Shown one piece after another: positions 17,278 to 29,156 of a stretch of DNA of 64,000 nucleotides (within the stretch, counting starts at the first letter, position 1; each line of letters begins with the position of its first letter). Source of the stretch: Crenobacter oryzisoli (lineage in GTDB: Bacteria; Pseudomonadota; Gammaproteobacteria; Burkholderiales; Chromobacteriaceae). Location of the stretch: assembly GCF_030385785.1 (NCBI RefSeq), contig NZ_JAUEDK010000007.1:1-64000 (forward strand). The letters run 5' to 3'. The notes beneath the pieces are model-generated. The model ran no database searches. It was not told where the DNA came from and was given only the letters and a program-made list of their open reading frames with translations. Made by a program: the position numbers and the translations under genes.

Positions 17278-18348
17278 TCAGCTACGCAGCTCCAGCTCGT
17301 CGTAGCCGCGCCACTTGTACACCGCCGCCGACAGCAGCCAGCTCGCCGCGAACAGGCCGATGATGAGGTAGCCGATGGTGCCGAAGTGGTCGTTCAGCGC
17401 GCCGATCGCGTCCCAGAACACCCCCTTCAGTTGCAGCTTGTCGGCCGCGAGGCCGAGCGCCTCGATGCCGCCGATCACTAGCGCCACCAGCACCGACACC
17501 AGCGTGATCGTCATGTTGTAGTAGAGCTTGCGGATCGGCTTGATGAAGGCCCAGCCGTAGGCACCGAGCATCAGGATGCTGTCGGTGGTGTCGAGCAGTG
17601 CCATGCCGGCGGTGAACAGCGCCGGAAACACCAGGATGGTCCACACCGGCATGCCCTTGGCGGCCGATGCCGCCGAGATGCCCAACAGACCGATCTCGGT
17701 GGCGGTGTCGAAGCCGAGGCCGAACAGCACGCCCAGCGGGTACATGTGCCAGCCCTTCGTCACCAGCCGGAACACCGGTCGGAACAGTCGTGCCAGCAGG
17801 CCGCGGTCGGCCAAGAGCAGGTCCAAGTCCTCCTCGACGTAGCGTTCGCCGTTCTTCACCCGTTTAAACACCCCGTACACCGAGCGCAGGATCATCAGGT
17901 TCATCAGCGCCAGCGCCAAGAGGAACAGCGACGACACCGTGGTGCCGATCACGCCGCCGACGTCCTTGAACTCGGCGAAGCGGGTCTGCAACGCCATCGC
18001 GGTAGCGGCCACTGCGACCGACAGCACCACCACGATGGTGGAATGGCCCAGCGAGAACATCAGCCCGACGGTGACCGGTCGCTTGCCCTCCTGCATCAGC
18101 TTGCGGGTGACGTTGTCGATCGCGGCGATGTGGTCGGCGTCGACCGCGTGGCGCAGGCCAAAGCTGTATGCCAACAGCGCGGTGCCGAGCAGCACCGGGT
18201 GGTCGCGGAAGGCGATCAGTGCCCAGGCCCAGGCTGCCAGGTTGAAGCCGAGCAACAGGCCGTAGAGGCGGAACACCCTGCCGCGCAGGGGGCCGTCGGC
18301 GTCATCGAACACCGAGCGCAGCACGCTCACGAGACTGCGGTTTGCCAT
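17278..18348 (-). CDS. NiCoT-family nickel/cobalt permease (HoxN/NixA type)
   Basis: High-affinity inner-membrane Ni2+ importer that would feed the urease metallocentre. 356 residues with about eight hydrophobic segments. The diagnostic TM2 motif RHAVDADHIAAIDN (HxxxxDH), LGHST and LGFDTATEIGLL are all intact. ATG 18348 has AGGA upstream and lies 17 bp after ureG, so it is the last gene of the urease operon. A preference for Ni over Co is inferred from this context. Confidence 0.95.
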   Translation of the reverse strand: MANRSLVSVLRSVFDDADGPLRGRVFRLYGLLLGFNLAAWAWALIAFRDHPVLLGTALLAYSFGLRHAVDADHIAAIDNVTRKLMQEGKRPVTVGLMFSLGHSTIVVVLSVAVAATAMALQTRFAEFKDVGGVIGTTVSSLFLLALALMNLMILRSVYGVFKRVKNGERYVEEDLDLLLADRGLLARLFRPVFRLVTKGWHMYPLGVLFGLGFDTATEIGLLGISAASAAKGMPVWTILVFPALFTAGMALLDTTDSILMLGAYGWAFIKPIRKLYYNMTITLVSVLVALVIGGIEALGLAADKLQLKGVFWDAIGALNDHFGTIGYLIIGLFAASWLLSAAVYKWRGYDELELRS

Positions 18349-18365
18349 CGAGACGGTTCCTCGTC

Positions 18366-18998
<633 letters not shown>

Positions 18999-19171
18999 GG
19001 AATTCTCCTCGGGATTAAAAATGGTTGTCCGCAAAGCGGATTTCAGCATCGGCGAGCAGGCCCGAGACAAGGCGCCCGGCGCGCAGAAACCGGAATGGAC
19101 GTGGTGTCCATGAGGATTTCGAGCACCGCGCAACGCGGTATCGGGTCTGCGTAGCCATGTTGAAACCGCTT

Positions 19172-19843
19172 TCAGGATCGGAACAGCCGCGAATACTGGG
19201 TCTCATGCCGCATCGACAGCCAGGCGAGGCCCGGCGCGAAGCCGGACTCGGGGCTTGCCGGCAAGCTGGTCAGCACCGCCGCCAGCCGCGGCAGCAGCGC
19301 CGAGAACAGCTTCTGGCCGGCCAGCTGGCCCATCGGCAGCGCCTTCATCAGCACCATCACCTGGTTTTCCAGCCAGGCCCACACATAGCCGCTCAGCGCC
19401 GCGTCGGCGTCTAGGCCGAGTGCCCGGCTTGCCACCGCCCACGCCACCGGCAGGCCGAGCGGTTCCAGCTCGGTCAGCGTGCGACGCTGCGCGACGTCGA
19501 GCTCGGGCAGCTCCAGCAGCAGCGTCTTCAGCGAGTAGCCGGTCTGCACCGTCTCGGCGTACAGCTCGGCCGCCTCGCGGCTGGCCAGCCACAGCGCGTT
19601 GGCCGAAGCGAGCCCGGCCGCGTCGTCGTCGGCTGCGGCGGCCAGCGCTTGGCCGAGCAGCGGCAGCTCGAAGCGCGTGAGCGGGCCGTCCAGCTGCTCG
19701 ACCAGCCACACCTCGGCGCTGACGGTGTCGTGCACCCAGCCGTGCTCGATCGCCGATTCCAGACCCTGCGAGTAGCTGTACGCACCGATCGGCAGCGCCG
19801 GGCTGGTGAGGCGGAACAGTTGCAGTAGCGCGAGCGTGTTCAT
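19172..19843 (-). CDS. ureF: Urease accessory protein UreF
   Basis: 223-residue all-helical chaperone that joins UreD and UreG on apo-urease and gates nickel delivery. Family markers: N-terminal [20 protein letters not shown], then [12 protein letters not shown], mid-region [15 protein letters not shown] and C-terminal [18 protein letters not shown]. The start overlaps the end of ureE by four bases. Confidence 0.96.
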   Translation of the reverse strand: MNTLALLQLFRLTSPALPIGAYSYSQGLESAIEHGWVHDTVSAEVWLVEQLDGPLTRFELPLLGQALAAAADDDAAGLASANALWLASREAAELYAETVQTGYSLKTLLLELPELDVAQRRTLTELEPLGLPVAWAVASRALGLDADAALSGYVWAWLENQVMVLMKALPMGQLAGQKLFSALLPRLAAVLTSLPASPESGFAPGLAWLSMRHETQYSRLFRS

Positions 19844-20343
19844 GGGTGGGCCTTGGCGAACTGGTGCAGTTTCGGGGCGTAGTGGAACTCGGCCTCCTGG
19901 CCGTGCGAGTGGTGGTGGCCGCCGCCGTAGGCGCCGCTCTCGGGGTTGAACGGTGCCTCGACGGTGCTGAGCGTCACGTCGAAGTGGCGCGCCAGCATGT
20001 CGATCAGCACGTGGTCGCAGGCCAAGCGCAGCCAGCCGTCGCCGACCTCGACCGGCACGTGGCGGTTGCCGAGGTGGTAGGCGGCGCGCGCCAGCTCGGT
20101 GGGGCTGGCGGCCACCACGTGGCTCAGCGTCTCGGCGGCAGCGCGCACCACCACCACCCGGCCGTCCTCGGCGGCGAGCAGCGTACCGTCACGCAGCGGC
20201 TGGCCGCGTTCGAGGAACAGGCCCACCTCCTCGCCGGACACGGCGCGGGTGCGCAGCCGGCTCTTCTGGCGCAGTTCGAAGGTCAGGAGCAGCGTGTCGT
20301 CGATGCGCTCGGCGCTTTCGACAAAGCGGGTCAGTACCAGCAT
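19840..20343 (-). CDS. ureE: Urease accessory nickel-binding chaperone UreE
   Basis: 167 residues. N-terminal peptide-binding domain (LVLTRFVESAE, LRDGTLLAAEDGRVVVVRAA) and C-terminal metal-binding domain with LGNRHVPVEV, whose His is the interface nickel ligand. The tail is His-rich (GGGHHHSHGQEAEFHYAPKLH), which can store extra Ni2+. It starts at ATG 20343; the listed upstream frame belongs to the ureC end. The gap to ureC is only 10 bp. Confidence 0.96.
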   Translation of the reverse strand: MLVLTRFVESAERIDDTLLLTFELRQKSRLRTRAVSGEEVGLFLERGQPLRDGTLLAAEDGRVVVVRAAAETLSHVVAASPTELARAAYHLGNRHVPVEVGDGWLRLACDHVLIDMLARHFDVTLSTVEAPFNPESGAYGGGHHHSHGQEAEFHYAPKLHQFAKAHP

Positions 20344-20353
20344 GATGGTCCCC

Positions 20354-22053
<1,700 letters not shown>

Positions 22054-22054
<1 letters not shown>

Positions 22055-22359
22055 CACAGGTCCCCCATCACGTCGCCGCGAAAGCCGACCACGCGGCGGC
22101 GGCCGGCCAGCGCCACCAGCTCGACGGTGCGGGTCTGGCCCGGCTCGAAGCGCACCGCGGTGCCGGCGGCGATGTTGAGGCGGAAGCCGCGCGCCGCGGC
22201 GCGGTCGAACGCCAGCGCCGGGTTGGTTTCGGCGAAGTGGTAGTGCGAGCCGACCTGGATCGGCCTATCGCCAGTATTGGCGACGGTCAGCGTTACGGTG
22301 GCGCGGCCGGCGTTGAGTTCGATTTCGCCCGGCTGGGCGATCAGTTCACCGGGAATCAT
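22054..22359 (-). CDS. ureB: Urease beta subunit
   Basis: 101 residues; structural subunit. It begins [16 protein letters not shown] and contains [21 protein letters not shown] and [22 protein letters not shown], all highly conserved. The ATG overlaps the stop of the preceding acetyltransferase gene (ATGA). Confidence 0.98.
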
Positions 22360-22889
22360 CGGGTGGGTCTCCGGAACAGGGTCTTGAAATAGATCGCGGT
22401 GGCGCGCAGCACGCCGTCGGCGCCGTAGGCGTAGTCGGGCAGCTCGCCCAGGCGCTGGTAGCCGAGTGCATGGTAGAAGTCCTCGGCCGGCGAGCCTGCC
22501 TCGGTGTCGAGGTAGAGCAGTCCGCGTTCGAGCGTCAGTGCCTCGGCCTCCAGCGCGGCCATCAGCCGGCGCGCGGTGCCCTGGCGGCGCTGGCCGCTCG
22601 CCACCATCAGCTTCTGTACCTCGGCGCGGTTCACGCCGTTCTGGCGTTGCGCGAGTTCGAGCTGCACGCTGCCGAGCAGGCGACCGTCGTCGCCCTGCGC
22701 CAGCCACAGCCGGCGCGAGCCGTCCGCCAGCGAGGCGGTGAGGCCGTCCACCCAGTCGTAGGCGGTGGCGAGCGTGATCGGCAACACGTAGCCGATCGAG
22801 GCGCCATGCTCGACGGTGTCGATGAGCAGCCGGGCCAGCGCGTCGCGGTATTCGGCCAACTTTTCGGCCGGAAGCGGCAGGAGGGTCAT
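22356..22889 (-). CDS. GNAT N-acetyltransferase inserted in the urease operon
   Basis: 177 residues forming one GNAT domain. Substrate-side helices come first, then [15 protein letters not shown], the acetyl-CoA loop [19 protein letters not shown] (QxxGxA form), [22 protein letters not shown] and C-terminal ATAIYFKTL. It lies between ureA (7-bp gap) and ureB (4-bp overlap), so it is translated with the urease subunits. Related acetyltransferases sit at the same place in some pseudomonad urease operons, where phosphinothricin-type compounds are the suspected substrates. It is not a known urease assembly factor. Confidence 0.85.
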   Translation of the reverse strand: MTLLPLPAEKLAEYRDALARLLIDTVEHGASIGYVLPITLATAYDWVDGLTASLADGSRRLWLAQGDDGRLLGSVQLELAQRQNGVNRAEVQKLMVASGQRRQGTARRLMAALEAEALTLERGLLYLDTEAGSPAEDFYHALGYQRLGELPDYAYGADGVLRATAIYFKTLFRRPTR

Positions 22890-22896
22890 GGCGGCC

Positions 22897-23199
22897 TCAG
22901 GCGATCGGCTGGTGGACGGTGACCAGCTTGGTGCCGTCCGGGAAGGTGGCCTCGACCTGGATGTCGGGGATCATCTCCGGCACGCCTTCCATCACCTCGT
23001 CGCGGCCGAGGATGGTGGTGCCGTAGTGCATCAGCTCGGCGACGGTCTGGCCGTCGCGCGCGCCCTCCATGATGGCGGCCGAGATCAGCGCCACCGTCTC
23101 GGGGTAGTTCAGCTTCAGGCCGCGCGCACGGCGCCGTTCGGCGACCAGCGCGGCGGTAAAGATCAACAGCTTGTCCTTCTCGCGGGGAGTCAGGTCCAT
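22897..23199 (-). CDS. ureA: Urease gamma subunit
   Basis: 100 residues: [20 protein letters not shown] at the N-terminus, [23 protein letters not shown] in the middle, and [24 protein letters not shown] at the end. This is the canonical UreA sequence. It directly follows ureD with one base between the genes. Confidence 0.98.
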   Translation of the reverse strand: MDLTPREKDKLLIFTAALVAERRRARGLKLNYPETVALISAAIMEGARDGQTVAELMHYGTTILGRDEVMEGVPEMIPDIQVEATFPDGTKLVTVHQPIA

Positions 23200-23200
23200 G

Positions 23201-24073
<873 letters not shown>

Positions 24074-24316
24074 TGGCGGACCCCGGAACGGCTAGCTGGC
24101 CGGTTCGGCACGCCAGCTTGCATACGGTATTGACCGCCATGGGGTTGGTCAGCGAAACAGTTTTATGCCGAAAGGCTACGCCGCAGGTTATGGAAGCGCA
24201 TTTCAAAATGCGTAACCATTTGTAAGGCGGCAGATTGGTTCTATCCAGTATGGCAAAGCGAAGAGGCCAAGCTGGGCAAGACATTCAGGCTGATCGGGAA
24301 AAGCAACAAGCGTGCC
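24074..24316. other. Leader region of the urease operon
   Basis: No gene seen. It contains a perfect 7-bp hairpin CGCATTT/AAATGCG (24197-24203, 24206-24212) about 125 bp upstream of ureD. No NtrC, NAC or sigma-54 site that I would defend. Confidence 0.45.
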
Positions 24317-24356
24317 AAAACGACGACGCCGTCGGCTCTGCAGCGCGACGGCGTCG
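24317..24356 (-). terminator. Terminator of thiD
   Basis: Perfect 11-bp stem CGACGCCGTCG (24324-24334) / CGACGGCGTCG (24346-24356); AAAA at 24317-24320 gives the T-run on the minus strand. Confidence 0.8.
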
Positions 24357-24382
24357 ATGGAAGAAGTTTTCAGTGATGCGGA

Positions 24383-25225
24383 TCAGGCGGGCTGCTCGTC
24401 CTCGTCGACGCCGCCGCGCGCCCAGAACAGCCGGTCGGGGATGTGCTGGCCCATGCCGGGGCGGAACGCGTGCTTCAGCGTCTGCCAAGTGTATTCCTGC
24501 GCCTCGCGCACCGCTTCGGGCACCTGCGCGCCGCTGGCGAGCATGCCGGCGATCGCGGCGGCCAGCGTGCCGCCGGCACCGTGGTAGCCGGTCGGCAGCC
24601 GCTCCCAGTGGTCGGCGCGTACCACGCTGTTGCCGTGGTACAGGGTGTTGGTGACCTGGCGGGTGTTTTCGTGCGCGCCGGTGACCAGCACGTACTCGCA
24701 GCCGAGCGCGGTGAGCCGGCGCGCCGCGTCGGCGAGCTCCAGGCTGTCCTCCTCGTCCGGATCGTTGCTGGCGAGGCGGCGCACCTCCAGGCTGCTCGGC
24801 GTCAGCACGGTGACCTGCGGCAGCAAGAGGTCGCGCAGCGCCTCCAGCAGCTCCTCGTCGGCGAAATCGTGGCCGCCGGTGTTGGCGAGCTCCGGGTCGA
24901 GGATCAGCGGCACGTCCGGGTAGTCGGACACCAGCTCGGTGATCGCCGCGACGTTCTCGATGCTGCCGATCAGGCCGACCTTGAACGCAGCGACGCGCAT
25001 GTCCTCGAGCAGCAGCCGTGCCTGGTCGAGCACCCATTCGGCGTCCATCACCAGCATGTCGGCGACGCCGCTGCTGTCCTGCGCGGTGATCGCGGTGATC
25101 ACCGACAGCGGGTGGCAGCCGAGGCTGGCCAGCGTCAGGATGTCGGCCTGGATGCCGGCACCGCCGGACGGGTCGGAGCCATTCAGGCTCATCACCACGG
25201 GGGGCAATAGGATGGACGTGCTCAA
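24383..25225 (-). CDS. thiD: Hydroxymethylpyrimidine/phosphomethylpyrimidine kinase
   Basis: 280 residues; phosphorylates HMP and HMP-P for thiamine synthesis, working downstream of ThiC (7028-8932). Ribokinase-like fold: N-terminal LNGSDPSGGAGIQADILTLA, ITAQDSSGV, LILDPELANTGG and the anion-hole/catalytic end GYHGAGGTLAAAIAGMLA. The usual catalytic TGCS or DTF wording is GAGG here, a divergent form. I chose TTG 25225 because GAGGG lies just before it and it gives the normal length; the frame is open much further upstream without homology. No THI element is visible here. Confidence 0.85.
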   Translation of the reverse strand: MSTSILLPPVVMSLNGSDPSGGAGIQADILTLASLGCHPLSVITAITAQDSSGVADMLVMDAEWVLDQARLLLEDMRVAAFKVGLIGSIENVAAITELVSDYPDVPLILDPELANTGGHDFADEELLEALRDLLLPQVTVLTPSSLEVRRLASNDPDEEDSLELADAARRLTALGCEYVLVTGAHENTRQVTNTLYHGNSVVRADHWERLPTGYHGAGGTLAAAIAGMLASGAQVPEAVREAQEYTWQTLKHAFRPGMGQHIPDRLFWARGGVDEDEQPA

Positions 25226-25366
25226 GGCGTACCCTCTGTAATCGGTGTGTATCCTGACGGCATTCAAGCGTGAAACCGGCCAGTCGGCAAGCCCGGCGCC
25301 ACGGCGAGCAACGTCGGCGCGATTTGCCATTACAATGTTCATTTTACCTGAGCGTAAGGACAAAGC

Positions 25367-25531
25367 ATGCGTACCTGGATGTGTCTGATTTGCGGTTTCA
25401 TCTACGACGAGGAGGCCGGCCGTCCCGAAGATGGCATTGCGCCGGGCACCCGTTGGGAAGACGTGCCGCCGAACTGGACCTGCCCGGACTGCGACGCCCG
25501 CAAGGAAGACTTCGAAATGATCGAGATCTGA
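25367..25531 (+). CDS. Rubredoxin
   Basis: 54-residue electron-transfer protein with a single Fe(Cys)4 centre. The two knuckles CxxCG (MRTWMCLICGFIYDEEAG) and CPxC (WTCPDCDARKEDF) are intact and spaced as usual. AAGGA precedes ATG 25367, and a TACAAT -10-like hexamer lies at 25331. Redox partner not evident. It is 22 bp upstream of the M48 protease gene and could share its transcript. Confidence 0.96.
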   Translation: MRTWMCLICGFIYDEEAGRPEDGIAPGTRWEDVPPNWTCPDCDARKEDFEMIEI

Positions 25532-25553
25532 TCCTGACAAGGAGACAACACCG

Positions 25554-26381
25554 ATGCGTACGGGCTGGGTTTCGCTGAGTCTGGCCGCGCTGCTCGGCGC
25601 GGGGCTCATCTCCGGCTGCCAGAGCACCACGTACGGCGGCGCGACCCACTCGTCGCGCAGCCAGTTCCTGATGGTGCCGTCGGCCGAGGTCAACCAGAGT
25701 GCGGCGTTGGCGTACAACAAGGAACTGACCAAGGCGCGCGAGGCCGGGACGCTCAATACCAACAAGGCGTATGTCGCCCGGGTCAATGCGATCTCGCGCC
25801 GGCTGATCGCCCAGGTCGGGGTGTTCCGCCCGGACGCGCTGAGCTGGCCGTGGCAGGTGAACGTGTTCCAGAGCGACGAGGTGAACGCCTTCTGCATGCC
25901 AGGCGGCAAGATCGGTGTGTACAGCGGCCTGATCGACAAGCTGAAGCTGACCGACGACGAGCTGGCGGCGGTGCTCGGCCACGAGATCTCGCACGCGCTG
26001 CGCGAGCACAGCCGCGAGCAGATGTCGCAGGAAGTGGCGAAGCAGGAGGGGTTGTCCATCGTCGGGGCCTTGGCCGGCCTGTCCGGCGGCGCCATCGATC
26101 TGGCGAACGTGGCGAGCAAGTTCGTGTTCACGCTGCCGTTCTCGCGCACGATGGAGTCCGAGGCCGACATCATGGGCCTGGAGCTGATGGCGCGTGCCGG
26201 TTACAACCCGGAGGCGGCGGTCGACGTTTGGCGCAAGATGGAGCAACTGGGCAAGAGTGGCGCGGAACTGCTGTCGACCCACCCGTCCAGCGCGACGCGC
26301 ATCCAGGACCTGCAGTCGCACCTGCCGCAGGTGATGCCGCTGTATGAGGCGGCCAAGAACAAGTACCGGAGCACCCCGTGA
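25554..26381 (+). CDS. M48-family metalloprotease lipoprotein (LoiP/BepA-like)
   Basis: 275 residues. Signal peptide with lipobox LISGC near residue 22, so an envelope lipoprotein. Zinc motif HEISHALREHSRE (HExxH) and the third ligand in MESEAD of the downstream helix are intact. VNAFCMPGGKIGVYSGLI is the usual M48 strand. Length fits the short LoiP/YcaL-type, which lack TPR repeats. Probable role in outer-membrane protein quality control. It overlaps the next gene by ATGA... at 26378, so the two are coupled. Confidence 0.92.
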   Translation: MRTGWVSLSLAALLGAGLISGCQSTTYGGATHSSRSQFLMVPSAEVNQSAALAYNKELTKAREAGTLNTNKAYVARVNAISRRLIAQVGVFRPDALSWPWQVNVFQSDEVNAFCMPGGKIGVYSGLIDKLKLTDDELAAVLGHEISHALREHSREQMSQEVAKQEGLSIVGALAGLSGGAIDLANVASKFVFTLPFSRTMESEADIMGLELMARAGYNPEAAVDVWRKMEQLGKSGAELLSTHPSSATRIQDLQSHLPQVMPLYEAAKNKYRSTP

Positions 26382-26722
26382 AACCCGACACCGCCGTGCT
26401 GCTCGATCATGCGCTGACGCTGCCCGGCGCCAGCCACGACATCAAGTGGGGGCTCGACGTGGTGTCGGTGGCCGGCAAGATGTTCTGCATCGTCGGCGAG
26501 GGGCGGGTTAACTACAAGGTCGGCGACGACGAGTTCCTGGCGCTGACCGACCTGCCCGGCGTGCGCCCGGCGCCCTATCTTGCACGGGCGCGCTGGGTGC
26601 AGGTCGACGACTGCGCCGCACTCGACATGACGGCACTGCTCGACGGCATCGGCCACTCCTGGCGACTGGTCGTCGCCAAGCTGTCCAAGCGCACCCAGCG
26701 CGAACTCGGAGTCATCGCATGA
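26378..26722 (+). CDS. MmcQ/YjbR-family protein
   Basis: 114 residues with the YjbR (double-wing, CyaY-like fold) pattern: HALTLPGASHDIKWGLDV, MFCIVGEGRVNYKV, PYLARARWVQVDD and C-terminal HSWRLVVAKLSKRTQREL. Function uncertain; some members bind DNA. Overlaps both neighbours by four bases, in a run from the protease gene to hemJ. Confidence 0.88.
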   Translation: MKPDTAVLLDHALTLPGASHDIKWGLDVVSVAGKMFCIVGEGRVNYKVGDDEFLALTDLPGVRPAPYLARARWVQVDDCAALDMTALLDGIGHSWRLVVAKLSKRTQRELGVIA

Positions 26723-27135
26723 GCTACCCGGTGCTGAAGGCACTGCACATCTGTTTCGTGATCGCCTGGTTCGCCGGGCTCTTTTACCTGCCGCGGCTCT
26801 ACGTCAACCTGGCGATGGCCGAAACGTTGGCCGAACAAGAGCGGCTGCTGTTGATGTCGCACAAGCTCTACCGCTTCATGACGCCGCTCGGGGCGCTGGC
26901 GGTGGGCTTCGGGCTGTGGCTGATGGTCGCGTTCGGCTTCACCGGCGGCTGGCTGCACGCCAAGCTCACGCTGGTGGCGCTGTTGATCGGCTACCACGGC
27001 TGGTGCGGCCGGCTGCTGAAACAGTTCGCCGCCGGGCAGAACCGGCGCAGCCACCGCTGGTACCGGGTGTTCAACGAGGCGCCGGTGCTGGTGATGTTCG
27101 CGGTGGTATTTTTGGTGGTATTGAAACCGTTTTAA
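26719..27135 (+). CDS. hemJ: Protoporphyrinogen oxidase HemJ
   Basis: 138-residue, four-helix membrane protein that oxidises protoporphyrinogen IX in haem synthesis. N-terminal LKALHICFVIAWFAGLFYLPR carries the conserved His and the LFYLPRLYV motif; a second invariant region is HAKLTLVALLIGYHGWC, followed by RWYRVFNEAPVL. Start overlaps the YjbR gene. hemL, another haem-pathway gene, lies 600 bp downstream. Confidence 0.93.
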   Translation: MSYPVLKALHICFVIAWFAGLFYLPRLYVNLAMAETLAEQERLLLMSHKLYRFMTPLGALAVGFGLWLMVAFGFTGGWLHAKLTLVALLIGYHGWCGRLLKQFAAGQNRRSHRWYRVFNEAPVLVMFAVVFLVVLKPF

Positions 27136-27172
27136 TGCCGTGTCCGCTGTGGACGCGGCCCGAGGATTTGGC

Positions 27173-27643
27173 ATGGCATTGGAAATTGAACGTCGCTTCC
27201 TGGTGCAGGGCGACGCCTGGCGCGTCGGCGCGGTCGGCGAGCGTTATCGGCAAGGCTATCTGTCGGTGGATCCGGCGCGCACCGTGCGGGTACGGGTGGT
27301 CGGCGATCAGGCCTGGCTGACGCTGAAGAGCCAGATCAGCGCCGCCAGCCGCCACGAGTTCGAATACGTGATCCCGCGCGCCGACGCCGACGCCATGATG
27401 GATGCGATGTGTCCCATGGTGGTCGACAAGATCCGCTACAAGATCGTCTACCAGGGCTTCACCTGGGAGGTCGACGAGTTCTTCGGCGACAACGCCGGGC
27501 TGGTGTTGGCCGAGATCGAGCTGCCGGACGAGGCGACCGTGTTCGAGACGCCGGCGTGGATCGGCACCGAGGTGACGCAGGACGGCCGCTTCACCAACGC
27601 CTATCTGAGCACGCACCCCTATACCCGTTGGCCGAAAGAATAA
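27173..27643 (+). CDS. CYTH-domain protein (triphosphate tunnel metalloenzyme)
   Basis: 156 residues from ATG 27173, preceded by GAGGA. Starts with the CYTH signature EIERRFLV (ExExR). It continues with RYRQGYLSVDPARTVRVRV, LTLKS, YKIVYQGFTWEVDEFFGDNAGL and LAEIELPDE, which supply the basic and acidic tunnel residues. Likely an inorganic triphosphatase; an adenylate cyclase of class IV is less likely. Located between hemJ and hemL, in the same direction. Confidence 0.9.
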   Translation: MALEIERRFLVQGDAWRVGAVGERYRQGYLSVDPARTVRVRVVGDQAWLTLKSQISAASRHEFEYVIPRADADAMMDAMCPMVVDKIRYKIVYQGFTWEVDEFFGDNAGLVLAEIELPDEATVFETPAWIGTEVTQDGRFTNAYLSTHPYTRWPKE

Positions 27644-27747
27644 TCGCGGCCGACCAAATGCTGCCTGTGTGGTTGTGCCCACGACGGCCTGCCTGGCAGG
27701 AAACGCGACGCTGAAGCTTGGCGGTCGCTCTTCATGAAGGAAAGATG

Positions 27748-29031
27748 ATGTCCCGCAACCTCGAGCTGTTCGAACGCGCCAAGGCGCATATCCCGGGCGG
27801 TGTGAACTCGCCGGTGCGCGCCTTCGGCAGCGTCGGTGGCACCCCGCGTTTCGTTTCCCGCGCCAACGGCGCCCACTTCTGGGATGCCGATGGCAAGCAG
27901 TACATCGATTACATCGGCTCCTGGGGCCCGGCCATCGTCGGCCACGCCCATCCGGAAGTGATCGAGGCGGTGCAGCAGGCGGCCGTTGGCGGGCTGTCGT
28001 TCGGTGCGCCGACCGAGGCCGAGATCGACATGGCCGAGGCGATCTGCCGCTTGGTGCCGAGCGTCGAGCAGGTGCGGCTGGTGTCGTCCGGCACCGAGGC
28101 GACGATGAGCGCGATCCGCTTGGCGCGCGGCTTCACCGGCCGCGACAAGATTATCAAGTTCGAAGGCTGCTACCACGGTCACTCCGACAGCCTGCTGGTG
28201 AAGGCCGGCTCGGGTCTGTTGACCTTCGGCAACCCGAGCTCGGCCGGCGTGCCGGCCGACTTCACCCACCACACCCTGGTGCTGGAGTACAACAACGTCG
28301 AGCAGCTGGCCAGGACCTTCGCCGAGCTCGGTGACGCCATCGCCTGCGTGATCCTCGAGCCGATCGCCGGCAATATGAACCTGATCAAGCCGTCGGCCGA
28401 GTTCGTCAAGGAACTGCGCCGCCTGACCGATCAGTACGGCACCGTGCTGATCTACGACGAGGTGATGACCGGCTTCCGCGTCGCGCTCGGCGGCGCGCAG
28501 AGCCTGCACGGCATCACCCCGGACCTGACCACGTTGGGCAAGGTAGTCGGCGGCGGCATGCCGTTGGCGGCGTTCGGCGGCCGCGCCGACATCATGGGCA
28601 AGATCTCCCCGCTCGGCGGCGTCTACCAGGCCGGCACCCTGTCCGGCAACCCGGTGGCGGTGGCGGCGGGCCTGAAAACGCTGGAAATCATCCAGCGCCC
28701 GGGCTTCTACGAGCACCTGTCGGCGCAGACCGCCAAGCTCGCGCAGGGCCTGGCCGATGCGGCGAAGGCGGCCGGCGTGACGATGTGCGCCGACTCGGTC
28801 GGCGGCATGTTCGGCATCTACTTCAGCGAGACCATCCCGACCGGCTACGCCGACGTGACGAAGAGCGACCTGGAACGCTTCAAGCGCTTCTTCCACGCGA
28901 TGCTCGACGAGGGCGTCTACCTCGCGCCGTCCGGCTACGAGGCCGGCTTCGTGTCGGCTGCGCATGACGACGCGATCATCGAACAGACCCTCGCTGCCGC
29001 GCGACGCGCGTTGGGCAAGGTTGCTGGCTGA
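27748..29031 (+). CDS. hemL: Glutamate-1-semialdehyde 2,1-aminomutase
   Basis: 427 residues; PLP enzyme making 5-aminolevulinate in the C5 haem pathway. From ATG 27748 the catalytic lysine is K265 ([17 protein letters not shown]), the same number as in the E. coli enzyme, and AAGGA is well spaced; this decides against the ATG at 27745. Other hallmarks: [43 protein letters not shown]. Followed by a strong terminator. Confidence 0.98.
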   Translation: MSRNLELFERAKAHIPGGVNSPVRAFGSVGGTPRFVSRANGAHFWDADGKQYIDYIGSWGPAIVGHAHPEVIEAVQQAAVGGLSFGAPTEAEIDMAEAICRLVPSVEQVRLVSSGTEATMSAIRLARGFTGRDKIIKFEGCYHGHSDSLLVKAGSGLLTFGNPSSAGVPADFTHHTLVLEYNNVEQLARTFAELGDAIACVILEPIAGNMNLIKPSAEFVKELRRLTDQYGTVLIYDEVMTGFRVALGGAQSLHGITPDLTTLGKVVGGGMPLAAFGGRADIMGKISPLGGVYQAGTLSGNPVAVAAGLKTLEIIQRPGFYEHLSAQTAKLAQGLADAAKAAGVTMCADSVGGMFGIYFSETIPTGYADVTKSDLERFKRFFHAMLDEGVYLAPSGYEAGFVSAAHDDAIIEQTLAAARRALGKVAG

Positions 29032-29051
29032 CGCTGGTCACCCGGCAACGC

Positions 29052-29083
29052 AAAAACGGCACGCTAGTAAGCGTGCCGTTTTT
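29052..29083. terminator. Terminator between hemL and the HisC-like gene
   Basis: AAAAACGGCACGC / GCGTGCCGTTTTT with a 6-nt loop; usable from both sides by these convergent genes. Confidence 0.92.
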
Positions 29084-29156
29084 CATTGGGCGGGCCGAAT
29101 CGCCCTGCTGCCGTGCGCAAACGCGGATGCGTTCGAGAGGGAGCCCCGGGGATGGC

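Noticed and set aside
24085-24125. Sigma-54-like GGCAC/TTGCA pair upstream of the urease operon
   Set aside because: It points away from ureD and the GG-GC spacing is one base too long.
25226-26173. Upstream extension of the thiD frame to 596 codons
   Set aside because: The extension runs antisense to the rubredoxin and M48 protease genes; thiD homology begins at about 25225 after a GAGGG ribosome site.
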